Source of the DNA: Photobacterium malacitanum
Lineage (GTDB): Bacteria > Pseudomonadota > Gammaproteobacteria > Enterobacterales > Vibrionaceae
Direction: 5' to 3'
Assembly (NCBI RefSeq): GCF_900185615.1
Contig: NZ_FYAK01000002.1
Coordinates: forward strand, 558,001-622,000
DNA: 64,000 bases
Position numbers and translations under genes: made by a program. Below, piece by piece: positions 1 to 9,487 of the stretch (position 1 is its first letter; every line of letters starts with the position of its first letter). The notes under the pieces are model-generated. The model searched no databases, was not told the DNA's origin, and worked only from the letters and a program-made list of their open reading frames with translations.

Positions 1-278
1 AAGAATATGTAAACAAAACTAATCCAAAATCACATTAACGTGATATAAAAAAGTAAAAATTCTAAGTAGAAATGCTCTCTTTTGGTTCACCCGCAGAACC
101 TTCGATCTTAACTATTATAATTTAAGTTACATTTTTAAGGATATACTTAATATAAACACTATAATCTTTGATACCATAGTGCTTATAACGAAAATTATTT
201 GCTATTTTTAATAAAAATCTTATCATCTAACAAAAAAGAACTACACTTTTAAAATAACATTAAAATGGTATAATTTAA
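1..278. other. AT-rich leader upstream of tniQ
   Basis: No complete gene is seen. One plus-strand frame is open from position 3 for eleven codons and stops near 38, so an upstream gene may end here; this is too short to identify. A short inverted repeat (ATCAC/GTGAT near 29-44) directly follows and could be part of a weak terminator. The rest is very AT-rich and probably carries the promoter of the TniQ gene, but I cannot pick convincing -35 and -10 boxes. Confidence 0.3.
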
Positions 279-1421
279 ATGGTCACTAATAAAGTTTTAG
301 ATGAAATATTACGTAGCCAAGGTCCTTTTGATGAAAGCTTACATAGCTTTTTATTAAGAATAATATGGAATTATGACCCAACAATAAAACCTATTGGAGT
401 TATTAAAAAATCAGGAGGATTTGTATATTCTCCTTTCTGTCACAAAAATATAGAGCACTTATTTAGATCTTACCCTGACCATGTTTTATTAGAGATTATA
501 GATATAAACGAAACAATTAATGGTGAAAAAAACTCAATTTTCGATTGTCCAGCTAATTATACTTACAGAATAAAAGATACATTTTTCCCCAATAAAAATA
601 AAAATGAAAAAAGGCTAATTTACAAAGACATAAAATATTGTTTAGCGTGTATAAATGAAAGCATAAAGTCTTTCGGCTATGGATATTTTAGAAGTTTTTG
701 GGAAATAGATAATAAATGTTTAATACATCATTCCCCATTAAAAAAAATACCAATTATTAATATAACAAAAACTATAAAATCCATCAAAATGATAATGAAA
801 GGGATAGAGCCAAAAGGTGCAATTGAAGTTAAAATACAAAAAAAAGAATATAAAACCCCAGTTAATCCTGATGACTGCTTAAATGAGAAATATTTATTCC
901 CCATTAAGTTTGCCGATTGTTTAATGCACCCTTTTGCAATATGGATTATTAAAAATAAAGATAAATTTAAATCGAACAACTTAAAGACGCTGGCATTCAA
1001 AGCAATAGCTGAATATATTGACTGTGACAATAGAAGTAATATAACTAATGATATGTTAATTAAAAAAAGATTTACGTATTTTCATCTTTTATGTTCATCA
1101 GAAGAACCAAATATGCTATCCGATTTTTATTTGAATCATGTTGATTTTTTAGAACTATATCTAGGACCAAGAGAAGAAGGAGTTATAAAAGAAATTTATT
1201 CAAAAAGTAAAGAACATAAATGCAGTACATGTAATTTACAGCACTGTACAATAAAAAATGGTACAACTCATAAACCATTATCACGAAAAAAAATTAATTC
1301 TGATTTCTTATTTAATAGTTCATATACTTTAAATAGAATTGCGATGCAAGGTAGAGCAATAAAAATACTAGGTTCAGAGCCATGGACTCCGATAGATGTT
1401 TGTATAGAATCCAAAATCTAA
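279..1421 (+). CDS. tniQ: TniQ/TnsD-family transposition target-selection protein
   Basis: TniQ-family proteins choose the insertion site for Tn7-like transposons and hand it to the TnsC ATPase. The 380-residue product has the family N-terminus (DESLHSFLLRI, residues 18-28) and a CCCH zinc site: C121, C124, C147, H150, inside the typical layout with GYGYFR and W before the third Cys. A second Cys pair lies near residues 317-320. It is shorter than Tn7 TnsD (about 508 residues) and close to the short TniQ proteins of I-F3 CRISPR-associated elements, but no cas gene or CRISPR is visible. Codon use is much more AT-rich than in downstream genes, pointing to transfer. It reads towards the putative transposon end at 2755. 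The ATG has no strong ribosome-binding site. Family assignment is firm; the mode of targeting is unknown. Confidence 0.82.
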   Translation: MVTNKVLDEILRSQGPFDESLHSFLLRIIWNYDPTIKPIGVIKKSGGFVYSPFCHKNIEHLFRSYPDHVLLEIIDINETINGEKNSIFDCPANYTYRIKDTFFPNKNKNEKRLIYKDIKYCLACINESIKSFGYGYFRSFWEIDNKCLIHHSPLKKIPIINITKTIKSIKMIMKGIEPKGAIEVKIQKKEYKTPVNPDDCLNEKYLFPIKFADCLMHPFAIWIIKNKDKFKSNNLKTLAFKAIAEYIDCDNRSNITNDMLIKKRFTYFHLLCSSEEPNMLSDFYLNHVDFLELYLGPREEGVIKEIYSKSKEHKCSTCNLQHCTIKNGTTHKPLSRKKINSDFLFNSSYTLNRIAMQGRAIKILGSEPWTPIDVCIESKI

Positions 1422-1684
1422 GTTAATATTTGTAAGGTTAATGAGTAAATATAAACAATAAACCAATTAATGAAAATAGCATATTAAAATCACAAAAATG
1501 GAGAATTACTGATGTTTTAATAATAACCAAAAGTGGGATATAACACCGTCTCTTTCTATTAAGGACTCTCTATTTTTATCATTCTACACTACAATCATAG
1601 CCATACTCATACAGATATTTAAAAACAAAAAGTTACACTCACCATATAGGTATAAAATATGCTTCTCAACTGCCTACATACCAA
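1422..1684. other. Non-coding stretch between tniQ and IS630 remnant
   Basis: Stops interrupt all frames and I recognise no gene fragment or repeat. It probably consists of decayed mobile DNA within the transposon. Confidence 0.3.
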
Positions 1685-2385
1685 ACCCATTAAAAGATGC
1701 AGTTTTTATAACCTGAAAGTTATCATTAATTCGAGATACCAACACGCCAGCAATCTCTGGAAGATCTACAATAAAAAAATTGATCTATTACAGCCTTGAA
1801 CTCTCCTTTGGTTTTGAAATAAACATTGTTTCTCTACTTTTCATTTATGGCCTTACATAGCCGTGATGATACCCCGCATTATCTAAGATGATATGAAGTT
1901 TGTGGGTTAATGGGTAGCTATCTCTTAAATTACAGAAAAAGCAAACAATAGTTTCACTGTTTATACTCTCATAACCATAAATAATGGTTGCCCTAATATC
2001 CGACAGGTTCAGTGCGCCACGGCTACAATTACCCATTGTTTCAATCTATTTATCTTGACCTGTATGTATCCAGACATGAGATATTTTTATTAATAATGTT
2101 GGGTGAAAAGTGTTGATAAAGACTATCTATTCATCCTGTCCACAGCTTGCCTTTAGCGCTTCATAAACCTCAATATATGCTTACTATTTTCTTGTATGGC
2201 GCGCCTTTCGGTTACTTGTAACTAAAGCCATTTGTTCATACTAGAAACCATGTAATCAGGTCAAATACCGCTTTAACGTAGATGGCAATCTGATGAGTGT
2301 GAGAATAGGTTTTCTCAGTCAAATACTCGATTAGGTGCATGATTTAAGTTACTGAAAAATTACTTTGACTTCCACCGTTTTCAGG
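1685..2385 (-). pseudogene. Degenerate IS630-family transposase
   Basis: Read on the minus strand, pieces of one IS630/DDE_3 transposase occur in the right order but in shifting frames. They are EYLTEKTYSHTHQI near 2340-2290, then VSSMNKWL, IEVYEALKASCGQDE, and IETMGN. The intact block 2036-1845 follows (ALNLSD, ATIIYGYESINSET, LHIILDNAGYH), then AINEK, RNNVYFKTKGEF and RINDNFQV near 1850-1700. Several stops and frameshifts are visible. Roughly 35 residues are missing between the DNAGYH block, which holds the second catalytic Asp, and AINEK; the third catalytic acidic residue lies in the lost part. It cannot encode an active enzyme. Outer limits are approximate and I did not find the inverted repeats. 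Confidence 0.8.
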
Positions 2386-2660
2386 CTTAAGTTTTTTAGA
2401 AAAAACGTAGTCGCTGGGATGACGGACAACGTTCGATTCATGAATACGAAGATCTTGAAAAATCATAATCTAACTCCACCAGCAAAACAGACTTTATGCG
2501 ATCGTAAACTCAGCTATCACGCTCAATGTCGTGGATTTTTCGAATTGTAGTTTCTATTGATGAGTCAGTATGATTTTCATGGCGCTTAGCATGATCCTGA
2601 TTCTATCTAGATCAAGTATCTTCAATGTTCACGGGGACATTTGTATGCATTTACAAATAC
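2386..2660. other. Unassigned sequence inside the putative transposon end region
   Basis: A 61-codon open frame (2365-2550, plus) exists but has no signal, motif or ribosome-binding site and overlaps the IS630 remnant. I treat it as chance. The stretch may be further decayed insertion-sequence DNA; nothing specific is recognised. Confidence 0.3.
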
Positions 2661-2693
2661 TTAAATTTGTACAGTCATCATTAAAACCCAATA

Positions 2694-2719
2694 ATTAGTG
2701 TACAAACTTTATTATACCA
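2694..2719 (-). repeat. Inner TnsB-site-like repeat
   Basis: The sequence ATTAGTGTACAAACTTTATT followed by ATACCA is repeated 31 bp further right with two mismatches. Read on the minus strand it contains ATAATAAAGTTTGTACACT. This resembles the TnsB-binding sites of the Tn7 right end (ACAATAAAGTCTTAAACT, recalled from the Tn7 literature). Confidence 0.6.
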
Positions 2720-2724
2720 TTTTT

Positions 2725-2755
2725 ATTAGTGTACAAACTTTATTGTGCCAATACA
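2725..2755 (-). mobile_element. Terminus of a Tn7-like transposon (outer TnsB-like site plus ACA end)
   Basis: On the minus strand the end reads TGTATTGGCACAATAAAGTT, continuing TGTACACT. It has the layout of a Tn7 end: a terminal TGT, a short spacer, then ACAATAAAGT and an AxACT tail. The next site lies 31 bp inward. The five bases after 2755 (ATAAT) would be one copy of the target duplication; the other copy would be outside the window. With a TniQ gene 1.3 kb inside, I infer the distal end of a Tn7-like element whose tns genes read rightwards from beyond the left edge. Which end is left or right in Tn7 terms is inferred only from gene direction. Confidence 0.6.
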
Positions 2756-3102
2756 ATAATTCACAATAACTAATTTATTCACATAATTTATAAGCGGATC
2801 TTTGATTCGCTTTTTTTATATTTTTAATACACCTTTCTTATAATTAAGAACAGTCAAACGCCTGTCACACTTTTATATAACCACAACATATAGTTAGCAT
2901 TAAAATAAAATTTCACTTTAAATAAAAACCATTAACAAAAGGCTATAAAAAACATAAAGCATTGATTAAAAAGAAAAAACAAAGCCAGAAACATTAATGG
3001 CTTTTATTCATGAATAACCTACCCTGTAAATATAGTTGTTTTAAATAACTAAAAAATCACATTTAAATTTAATCGACAATATAAATATACAAAGGAAGTG
3101 CT
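2756..3102. other. Host flank upstream of lipoprotein gene
   Basis: Apart from the terminator at 2792-2817 the stretch is AT-rich and non-coding. It should contain the promoter of the lipoprotein gene at 3103; I see no distinct boxes. Confidence 0.4.
2792..2817 (+). terminator. Rho-independent terminator beyond the transposon end
   Basis: AAGCGGATC and GATTCGCTT form a nine-pair stem with one G-T pair and a TTT loop, followed by a run of T. No plus-strand gene ends just upstream except across the transposon. It may be the original terminator of the gene into whose downstream region the element inserted. Confidence 0.7.
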
Positions 3103-3780
3103 ATGAATAAATTTATTTTAGCTACATTCATCACAACGGCATTGCTTGGCTGTAACTCTAATGATGGCGAAGATATTATTGTTGATAAAGTTGGATTAGA
3201 TATTTCGGCTCTAACTGAACAACAAAAACAAGATTACGCTCAAGTTTCTACAGACATCAATGCATTAGTTTTAGATGTGGCAGGCACTTGTGTTGATAAA
3301 CAAGAACAGATCAACGCAGATTTCACAACATTAAGATGTAATATTGCCGATCATCTTACCGATATCGCTAAAACTGAGTATTCAACAATCACACTTGTTG
3401 AGGGAAAACTTGATATTACTCGTGAAAATAACGCACGGTTTATTATCAAGACAGACGAAGATGTGAAGTTTAATGCACCGACGATTAGCAGCGAGGCTCT
3501 TAGTTACCGTCTAAGTAGCGATAATAGTATTACCGTTCAAATATCAGATGAAGACGACCAAATACTCACCGCCAGTTTCCGTGGTTTTTATACTAACGGC
3601 AGTCTTTCTGATAATGGTTCTTGGACAACTGAATCGATCAAAGACCAATCTTTTATCTTCACTGATGACGAAAACACTCAACTTATCGCACTCACTGAGG
3701 GTCAAGCCAAACTGATAGGAAAAGACGAAAAAAGCTATAGCTGGTCAACAGATACAATGGGGAAAGTCGTTCTGAAATAA
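3103..3780 (+). CDS. Hypothetical lipoprotein
   Basis: The 225-residue product begins with a lipoprotein signal peptide: a Lys near the start, a hydrophobic stretch and the lipobox LLGC with the lipidated Cys at residue 16. The mature part is acidic and polar, with no repeats or catalytic motif that I recognise; the second half looks beta-rich. A good ribosome-binding site (AAAGGAAG) stands before the ATG. It is followed by a perfect nine-pair hairpin and then the HD-GYP gene, so it is probably transcribed alone. Function unknown; export and lipidation are well supported. Confidence 0.75.
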   Translation: MNKFILATFITTALLGCNSNDGEDIIVDKVGLDISALTEQQKQDYAQVSTDINALVLDVAGTCVDKQEQINADFTTLRCNIADHLTDIAKTEYSTITLVEGKLDITRENNARFIIKTDEDVKFNAPTISSEALSYRLSSDNSITVQISDEDDQILTASFRGFYTNGSLSDNGSWTTESIKDQSFIFTDDENTQLIALTEGQAKLIGKDEKSYSWSTDTMGKVVLK

Positions 3781-3793
3781 TCATCATGACATA

Positions 3794-3820
3794 GGAATAG
3801 CGTCAATATAGCGCTATTCC
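3794..3820 (+). terminator. Hairpin after lipoprotein gene
   Basis: GGAATAGCG and CGCTATTCC form a perfect nine-pair stem with a nine-base loop, just after the stop codon. There is no T-run, so termination is likely but not certain. Confidence 0.5.
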
Positions 3821-3929
3821 ACTCCACAATTTAAAAAAATAATGCATATAGCAAATAAATAGCTATACAAATAAATTTTCCTGATCAAATATAAATCAAT
3901 ATGCATATATTATGAAAAGGATTTTTTTG

Positions 3930-5045
3930 ATGTATTCATTCCTAAACTCAACCCGTTCTCTTAAAGAGCGGTTAAATCTATTCGTTGCTTCCGTGCAAAA
4001 TTTATATCCCGAAATTATCGGTATCGCTGTGACTCGAATAGATGATCACGATAATTTATATTCCGTTTATCGAAGTGCTGATTATGGCGATAATTTCCCA
4101 ACATTTATTGAGTCTATCAGTAAATCACCACGTTTAAGTAAAATGCGCTCGTCATTAGAGCCAAGTATTATTGATAATATGCTTTGTCACCAATCATCAG
4201 TAAAGCGTATTCATTTACGGCTATTACAAAGTAATTGTATTTCAAGCATGGCCTGTCCAATTTACACTAATGGTACTTTTATTGGCGTACTGTTTATTAA
4301 TGCCAAAGTAAAAGATTTTTTTAGCGAAAAAGTCAATTATTTTACGGCTTTCTCTCTTCTTATCACGCTTCTTATTAGTGATGATTTTAATAATAAAAAA
4401 GCATTTCATTCTATTGTTAAAACAGTCTTATTGTTAAGTCACCACAAAGATCCAGAAACTCAAAACCATTTAAAAAGAGTGGCTGAATATAGCCGTTTAA
4501 TCGGGCTTTATTTGGCAAAAAGAAAAAAGTGTGATGGTGACTTTGTTGATTCAGTTTATCATTTCTCCGACATGCACGATATCGGTAAGTCTCTTATTCC
4601 AGAAGATATTTTATACTCTACAGAGATATATACCGCAGAGCAAAGAGCGATAATGAACCAACACCCTGAATTAGGTTGTCAGTTATTATCCAACATATTA
4701 ACGACCTTTAAATATGATAATAACCAAGAACTGGATATTATTTTAAACATTATTCGTCATCATCATGAACGCTATGATGGAAAAGGATACCCTAGTCAAC
4801 TCAAAGGTACTGATATTCCATTAGAAGCTCGTATAGTAACGGTAGCGGATGTTATTGATGCATTGTTAAGTCACCGACCTTATAAACAACCGTGGTCAAT
4901 CGACGATGTTGAACTGTATTTAATCAATGGTTCAGGCACTCTGTTTGATCCCTTATGCATTGATGCCATTTTAGATTCACTTGATAAAATCACACTAATT
5001 CAAAGCCGCTATCCCGATATTATTGAAGAAGAGCTACCGGTGTAG
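3930..5045 (+). CDS. HD-GYP domain c-di-GMP phosphodiesterase
   Basis: The C-terminal half is a complete HD-GYP domain. It shows the HD pair within HDIGK (about residue 220), then [12 protein letters not shown] with the GYP signature, then [13 protein letters not shown]. Such enzymes hydrolyse cyclic di-GMP and favour motile over sessile life. The N-terminal 150 residues resemble a GAF-type sensor fold with no transmembrane segment, so the protein is probably cytoplasmic. An upstream ATG at 3912 would add six residues, but AAAAGG lies nine bases before the ATG at 3930, so I prefer 3930. It ends close to the convergent pcp gene. The specific signal is unknown. Confidence 0.88.
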   Translation: MYSFLNSTRSLKERLNLFVASVQNLYPEIIGIAVTRIDDHDNLYSVYRSADYGDNFPTFIESISKSPRLSKMRSSLEPSIIDNMLCHQSSVKRIHLRLLQSNCISSMACPIYTNGTFIGVLFINAKVKDFFSEKVNYFTAFSLLITLLISDDFNNKKAFHSIVKTVLLLSHHKDPETQNHLKRVAEYSRLIGLYLAKRKKCDGDFVDSVYHFSDMHDIGKSLIPEDILYSTEIYTAEQRAIMNQHPELGCQLLSNILTTFKYDNNQELDIILNIIRHHHERYDGKGYPSQLKGTDIPLEARIVTVADVIDALLSHRPYKQPWSIDDVELYLINGSGTLFDPLCIDAILDSLDKITLIQSRYPDIIEEELPV

Positions 5046-5071
5046 CTCTTATATCAATTTATCAACAATAA

Positions 5072-5710
5072 TTAGCAGATAGTACCGCCAGTTAATTGAA
5101 TATCTTGCTCATTATCAATCACAGCTTGAGCGGCCACCTTTAAACCTTCAGCAATCATCACTAACGACATACTCGGTTGTTCAGTGAGTGCTGCTTGTTC
5201 TGGTAAGAGGGGAATATGAATAAAACCATGCCCAATATCAGTATCACGTAAATAATGCTGCACACCATAAAATAAGTGATTACAGACAAAAGTACCTGCT
5301 GTATTAGAAACCTGACACGGAATACCTGCTTGTTGTAACGCTTGCGTCATCGCTTTAATAGGCAAGGTTGAGAAGTATCCATCAGGACCATCAACAACAA
5401 TCGGTTGATCAATCGGTTGATTACCTTCGTTATCTGCAATACGAAAATCATCAATATTAATTGCCACACGCTCTGGTGTGATCGCCGCACGTCCACCCGC
5501 TTGACCAACAGTGATCACATAATCTGGCTGATGGTATTTAATCGCTTCAATCACGGTGTCGATTGCTTTAAAACGCGTAACAGGGACTTGGCAGATAACA
5601 ATTTTACCGTTATTAAGTGTCACATCCTCAAGTAATTTAACCGCTTCTAATGCAGGGTTAATTGCAGCGCCACCAAAAGGCTCAAATCCGGTAATTAGTA
5701 TTTTTTTCAT
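5072..5710 (-). CDS. pcp: Pyrrolidone-carboxylate peptidase
   Basis: This cysteine peptidase (family C15) removes N-terminal pyroglutamate from peptides in the cytoplasm. The 212-residue protein has the normal family length and the whole catalytic set: E80 in [15 protein letters not shown]143 in [11 protein letters not shown] and H165 in [12 protein letters not shown] ribosome-binding site AAAGGA precedes the ATG. It lies 13 bp after the DUF979 gene in a three-gene minus-strand operon with the putative 5-oxoproline transporter. The cluster would import or handle pyroglutamate and release it from peptides. Confidence 0.95.
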   Translation of the reverse strand: MKKILITGFEPFGGAAINPALEAVKLLEDVTLNNGKIVICQVPVTRFKAIDTVIEAIKYHQPDYVITVGQAGGRAAITPERVAINIDDFRIADNEGNQPIDQPIVVDGPDGYFSTLPIKAMTQALQQAGIPCQVSNTAGTFVCNHLFYGVQHYLRDTDIGHGFIHIPLLPEQAALTEQPSMSLVMIAEGLKVAAQAVIDNEQDIQLTGGTIC

Positions 5711-5723
5711 GGTTATTTGTCCT

Positions 5724-6629
5724 TTAAAAAGCCAACGTGTACATTAAGACAATATTGAAGGCTAGCATCACTAAGCCTGGTAAAAATTGCGTCATAATTA
5801 TTTGATTTTTATTCTTAATTTCTAATAATGCTGCAGGAACAACATTGAAGTTAGCGGCCATTGGAGTCATTAATGTACCGCAATAACCCGAGAGCATGCC
5901 TAATACACCCACGATTGCTGGGTTACCGCCTTGCTCAATGATCAATAATGGAATACCAATACCGGTCGTGATCACTGCAAACGCAGCAAAACCATTGCCC
6001 ATAACTACCGTAAATAACATCATCCCCACACAATAAGCGACAACATAAGCTTGCAGGTTATTATCTGGCACTATCATCTTTACTAATTGTGAAACGGTAT
6101 CACCGACCCCTGCTTGACTAAATAAATAACCTAATGCGGCTAAAAATTGTGACAATATTGCTGCCCAGCCAATACCATCAATTAAGCGACGGCCCTCATT
6201 AATACTTTGCGTTGCGGTTCCTTTAGTGATCATTAACGCAACACCAATCGCCAACACAGAGCTAATACCAAGCCCTGTAAGTGCACCTAAATCAGTACAT
6301 TGACTGACCACAATCGTACCAATTGGAATCAGCACTGCAGGAATAAATAATTTATTTTTAAGCGCAATCGCACTCTTTGCCTTAGTGCTTTCGTCGGTAG
6401 TGTTATAGGTGCCGATCCCCATAAAGCCACCCGTTGCCAGCAAGGTTAAGGCTAGTACTAATAAGCCGGTGACCCAGTGAGGCATCAAGGGACCACACAT
6501 AAAAGTGATACCATAAATCAGCCAAAATGCCCCTGTGCCCCACCGTTTAGCACTACTCTTATCGGCAAAACTTTGTATCGCAAAAGCAATCAGTAATAAA
6601 CCTGTGGTTTGATAAACATACTCAAGCAT
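5724..6629 (-). CDS. 5-oxoproline transporter, DUF979-family subunit
   Basis: A 301-residue membrane protein of the DUF979 family with about nine or ten hydrophobic segments and no signal peptide. DUF979 and DUF969 proteins nearly always occur as adjacent pairs beside pcp and are named as subunits of a putative 5-oxoproline transporter; the substrate rests on this context. The ATG overlaps the end of the DUF969 gene by eight bases and has its own AAAGGAG site, so the two are translationally coupled. Pcp follows 13 bp later. Confidence 0.82.
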   Translation of the reverse strand: MLEYVYQTTGLLLIAFAIQSFADKSSAKRWGTGAFWLIYGITFMCGPLMPHWVTGLLVLALTLLATGGFMGIGTYNTTDESTKAKSAIALKNKLFIPAVLIPIGTIVVSQCTDLGALTGLGISSVLAIGVALMITKGTATQSINEGRRLIDGIGWAAILSQFLAALGYLFSQAGVGDTVSQLVKMIVPDNNLQAYVVAYCVGMMLFTVVMGNGFAAFAVITTGIGIPLLIIEQGGNPAIVGVLGMLSGYCGTLMTPMAANFNVVPAALLEIKNKNQIIMTQFLPGLVMLAFNIVLMYTLAF

Positions 6630-7329
6630 TATTGTGCTCCTTTAGTGGCACTGATTGGGTAGCCGAATGACGCGCTAAGCGCATATCTTCCAATTTGCAA
6701 CACACTGCAAAGACGGCAAAAGAAGCAATCGCTGTTGGAAGTGCCCACAAGTACATTTGCTCAAGTTCCACCTCAATACCGTTATCTTCCATCACGCCTT
6801 TAATCAGTAACAATCCACCCGCGCCAATGAACAATAGCTGACTAAAGAAATTACCAAAGTTTTCACTCACGGCAGATAAGCAACGAATACGTTGGCTTTG
6901 GTTATCAGTTAACTCACCCACTTGCTTTTCTGCGGCGGCTTCAGCCATTGGCGCTATTAACGGACGGATCATTGATGGGTGTCCACCTAAATGTAATCCC
7001 ATACCATTGGTCAATTTACGTAATGCAAGATAGGTTAGTAATACACGACTCACTGAGGCACTTTTCATACTACCAATTAAAGTTTCAGCGCGTTGACGTA
7101 AGCCATAACGTTCTAAAATGCCTATCATAGGTAATATAAGAATAAACAGTGACATGTAACGGTTTTTGGTAAATGACTCCCCTAAAATAGATAAAATCTC
7201 AAATAATGGAATGTGAGCCACTAAACCGGTAACAACACCTGCGGTTAAAATAACGAGTAAGGTATTTAATTTAAATGCTAATCCTACTGTAATGATCACT
7301 ACACCAATTAATGGCCATAAATCTACCAT
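6622..7329 (-). CDS. 5-oxoproline transporter, DUF969-family subunit
   Basis: The first gene of the DUF969-DUF979-pcp operon. The 235-residue inner-membrane protein begins with hydrophobic segments (about residues 5-45) and has a central loop containing GLHLGGHPSMIRPLIAPMA, which is typical of DUF969. A strong site (AGGAGA) precedes the ATG. Together with the DUF979 subunit it should form a permease for pyroglutamate. This is known only from family context; no direct substrate evidence is visible here. Confidence 0.82.
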   Translation of the reverse strand: MVDLWPLIGVVIITVGLAFKLNTLLVILTAGVVTGLVAHIPLFEILSILGESFTKNRYMSLFILILPMIGILERYGLRQRAETLIGSMKSASVSRVLLTYLALRKLTNGMGLHLGGHPSMIRPLIAPMAEAAAEKQVGELTDNQSQRIRCLSAVSENFGNFFSQLLFIGAGGLLLIKGVMEDNGIEVELEQMYLWALPTAIASFAVFAVCCKLEDMRLARHSATQSVPLKEHNNA

Positions 7330-7622
7330 GTACGTCTCCTGTTATTTGAATAACATGCAATAACCCCATACGCATTTAGCGTGCAGCTATCGCTATTAAT
7401 AATCGTGATATTTAACGGAGATTACGAAAATAAATTTGTGGTTTCCAGTTAAATTTTGTGACCAACAACCAGTACAAATAACAAAAAAAGACTAATAAAC
7501 AATAATTTATAAAAAAGATTAAATTAAAGACTGGGATTATTCTCACAACAAATAAATATCCTTAGTTATCATGCAAAATATAATACTACTCATGGTGATA
7601 ACAAAAAGATTAAATTGATACG

Positions 7623-9209
7623 ATGCGCATAATAATTGATATTTTATGCATACAATATCATTTTATAATGGATTATATTTTGCACAATTCAATTGATCAC
7701 CCCGTCATTACTAACACCCAAAAGTCATGGCAAGTACCTGACACATTAATCATCATTTTTATGGTCGGTGTATTAGCGACCTTACTGACTTACTTAATTC
7801 CTGCGGGCAGCTTCTCTCAACAAACCGTCAGCTTTATCGCAGATGGGGTTGAAAAAACACGGACAGTTATCGATCCAGCCTCATTCACCTACGCAATAGA
7901 TGCTAGTGGCGATAAAATTTATAACACCGTCGGTTTATTTAGCGCCGGTGGCGGCATAGGCTTAATGAACTTTATGTTTGAAGGCTTAGTCTCAGGCAGT
8001 AAATGGGGGTCTGCTGTTGGTGTAATTATGTTTATGCTAGTGATCGGCGGTGCATTTGGTGTCGTTATGCGTACTGGTGCCATCGATGCGGGTATTTTAG
8101 CGCTGATCCACAAAACTAAAGGCAGCGACTTTTTATTCATTCCCGTTTTATTTATCTTGTTTTCACTAGGTGGTGCTGTATTTGGTATGGGTGAGGAGGC
8201 GATTGCATTTGCGATCATTATCGCCCCTCTTATGCTGCGTCTTGGTTATGACGGTATTACCACGGTAATGGTAACTTATGTCGCAACTCAAGTCGGTTTT
8301 GCCTCTTCTTGGATGAACCCGTTTTCAGTTGCTATAGCGCAAGGTATTGCCGGTATTCCAGTGCTTTCTGGGATGGAATTGCGCTTACCAATGTGGGTCG
8401 GATTCACCTTAATAGGTATCATCTTTACCATGCGTTATGCAGCTAAAATCAAACGTAGCCCTGAATTATCCTATAGTTTTAAAACCGATCAATTCTTACG
8501 TCAAAAAACTGCGGATGTTCAGCAATCACAATGGCATATCGGCTATACATTAGTTATCGCAACTGTTGCTATTACAACAGGATGGGTGGTATGGGGCGTT
8601 GTCGCCCATGCATGGTATATTCCTGAAATAGCATCACAATTTTTCACTATGGGGTTTGTAGCTGGTATTATTGGTGTCATATTCAAACTCAATAATATGA
8701 CCTTAAACGATATTGCGACCTCATTTAAAGAAGGCGCTGGCGTTATGTTAGCCCCCGCTTTGCTTGTTGGCTGCGCAAAAGGCGTATTATTGATTCTTGG
8801 TGATGGCTCCGCTGATGAACCTAGTGTGCTTAATAGCATTTTAAACAGTGCTGGCGGCGCAATCAGCGGCATTCCAGACATTGCTGCTGTATGGATTATG
8901 TATCTATTCCAATCAATATTTAACTTCTTTGTGACTTCAGGTTCAGGTCAAGCAGCACTTACTATGCCATTACTGGCACCTTTAGGTGATATTGCTGGTA
9001 TTTCTCGTCAGGTGACGGTATTGGCCTTCCAATTAGGCGATGGTTTTACCAATATCGTTGTGCCAACATCTGCATCATTAATGGGGACATTAGGGGTTTG
9101 CCGTATTGATTGGGGTGACTGGATCCGCTTTAGCTGGCGTTTTATGTTATTACTGTTTATCACATCAAGCGTAATTGTAATTTGTGCTCATCTTGCTGGG
9201 TTTAATTAA
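7623..9209 (+). CDS. YfcC-family C4-dicarboxylate/amino-acid carrier
   Basis: A 528-residue inner-membrane protein of the DcuC/YfcC group (PF03606) with about twelve hydrophobic segments. Recognisable are the first membrane span after SWQVPDTLIIIF, the GMGEEAIAF segment, and the late SGSGQAALTMPLLAPLGD block. The family includes putative basic amino-acid or peptide-derived substrate carriers; substrate here is unknown. It is divergent from the pyroglutamate operon and could share its control region. Neither ATG at 7623 nor the in-frame ATG at 7668 has a clear ribosome-binding site; the family N-terminus fits 7668 at least as well. Confidence 0.82.
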   Translation: MRIIIDILCIQYHFIMDYILHNSIDHPVITNTQKSWQVPDTLIIIFMVGVLATLLTYLIPAGSFSQQTVSFIADGVEKTRTVIDPASFTYAIDASGDKIYNTVGLFSAGGGIGLMNFMFEGLVSGSKWGSAVGVIMFMLVIGGAFGVVMRTGAIDAGILALIHKTKGSDFLFIPVLFILFSLGGAVFGMGEEAIAFAIIIAPLMLRLGYDGITTVMVTYVATQVGFASSWMNPFSVAIAQGIAGIPVLSGMELRLPMWVGFTLIGIIFTMRYAAKIKRSPELSYSFKTDQFLRQKTADVQQSQWHIGYTLVIATVAITTGWVVWGVVAHAWYIPEIASQFFTMGFVAGIIGVIFKLNNMTLNDIATSFKEGAGVMLAPALLVGCAKGVLLILGDGSADEPSVLNSILNSAGGAISGIPDIAAVWIMYLFQSIFNFFVTSGSGQAALTMPLLAPLGDIAGISRQVTVLAFQLGDGFTNIVVPTSASLMGTLGVCRIDWGDWIRFSWRFMLLLFITSSVIVICAHLAGFN

Positions 9210-9260
9210 TAAAATAGCAACGACGGTGAAGACCAAATTCACGATTAAAAACAGCATCAT

Positions 9261-9298
9261 ACCCATGTTAATCTAACCATTAACATGGGTTATTTTTT
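9261..9298 (+). terminator. Terminator of the YfcC-family gene
   Basis: ACCCATGTTAAT and ATTAACATGGGT form a perfect twelve-pair stem with a six-base loop, followed by TATTTTTTAT. Confidence 0.88.
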
Positions 9299-9487
9299 AT
9301 GTATCAACCATTCCCGTATAGAATTTAAAACCACTATCCTCGGCACTTTCACGATTAATTTTATTAAAAAATGACGCTTTAACATAAAATAGTCACAATT
9401 ATAGATAATCATTTACCAACTATGATGAAATTTATGCTTTACTTGATTAATAATAATCACTTAAAAGCATAACACAGGAATTTTATA

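Noticed and set aside
2365-2550. 61-codon plus-strand open frame
   Set aside because: No ribosome-binding site, no signal or motif, and it overlaps the IS630 remnant on the other strand.
2694-2750. Two near-identical 26-base units that might be CRISPR repeats
   Set aside because: Only two copies, five bases between them, no leader or cas genes. The layout fits transposase-binding sites.
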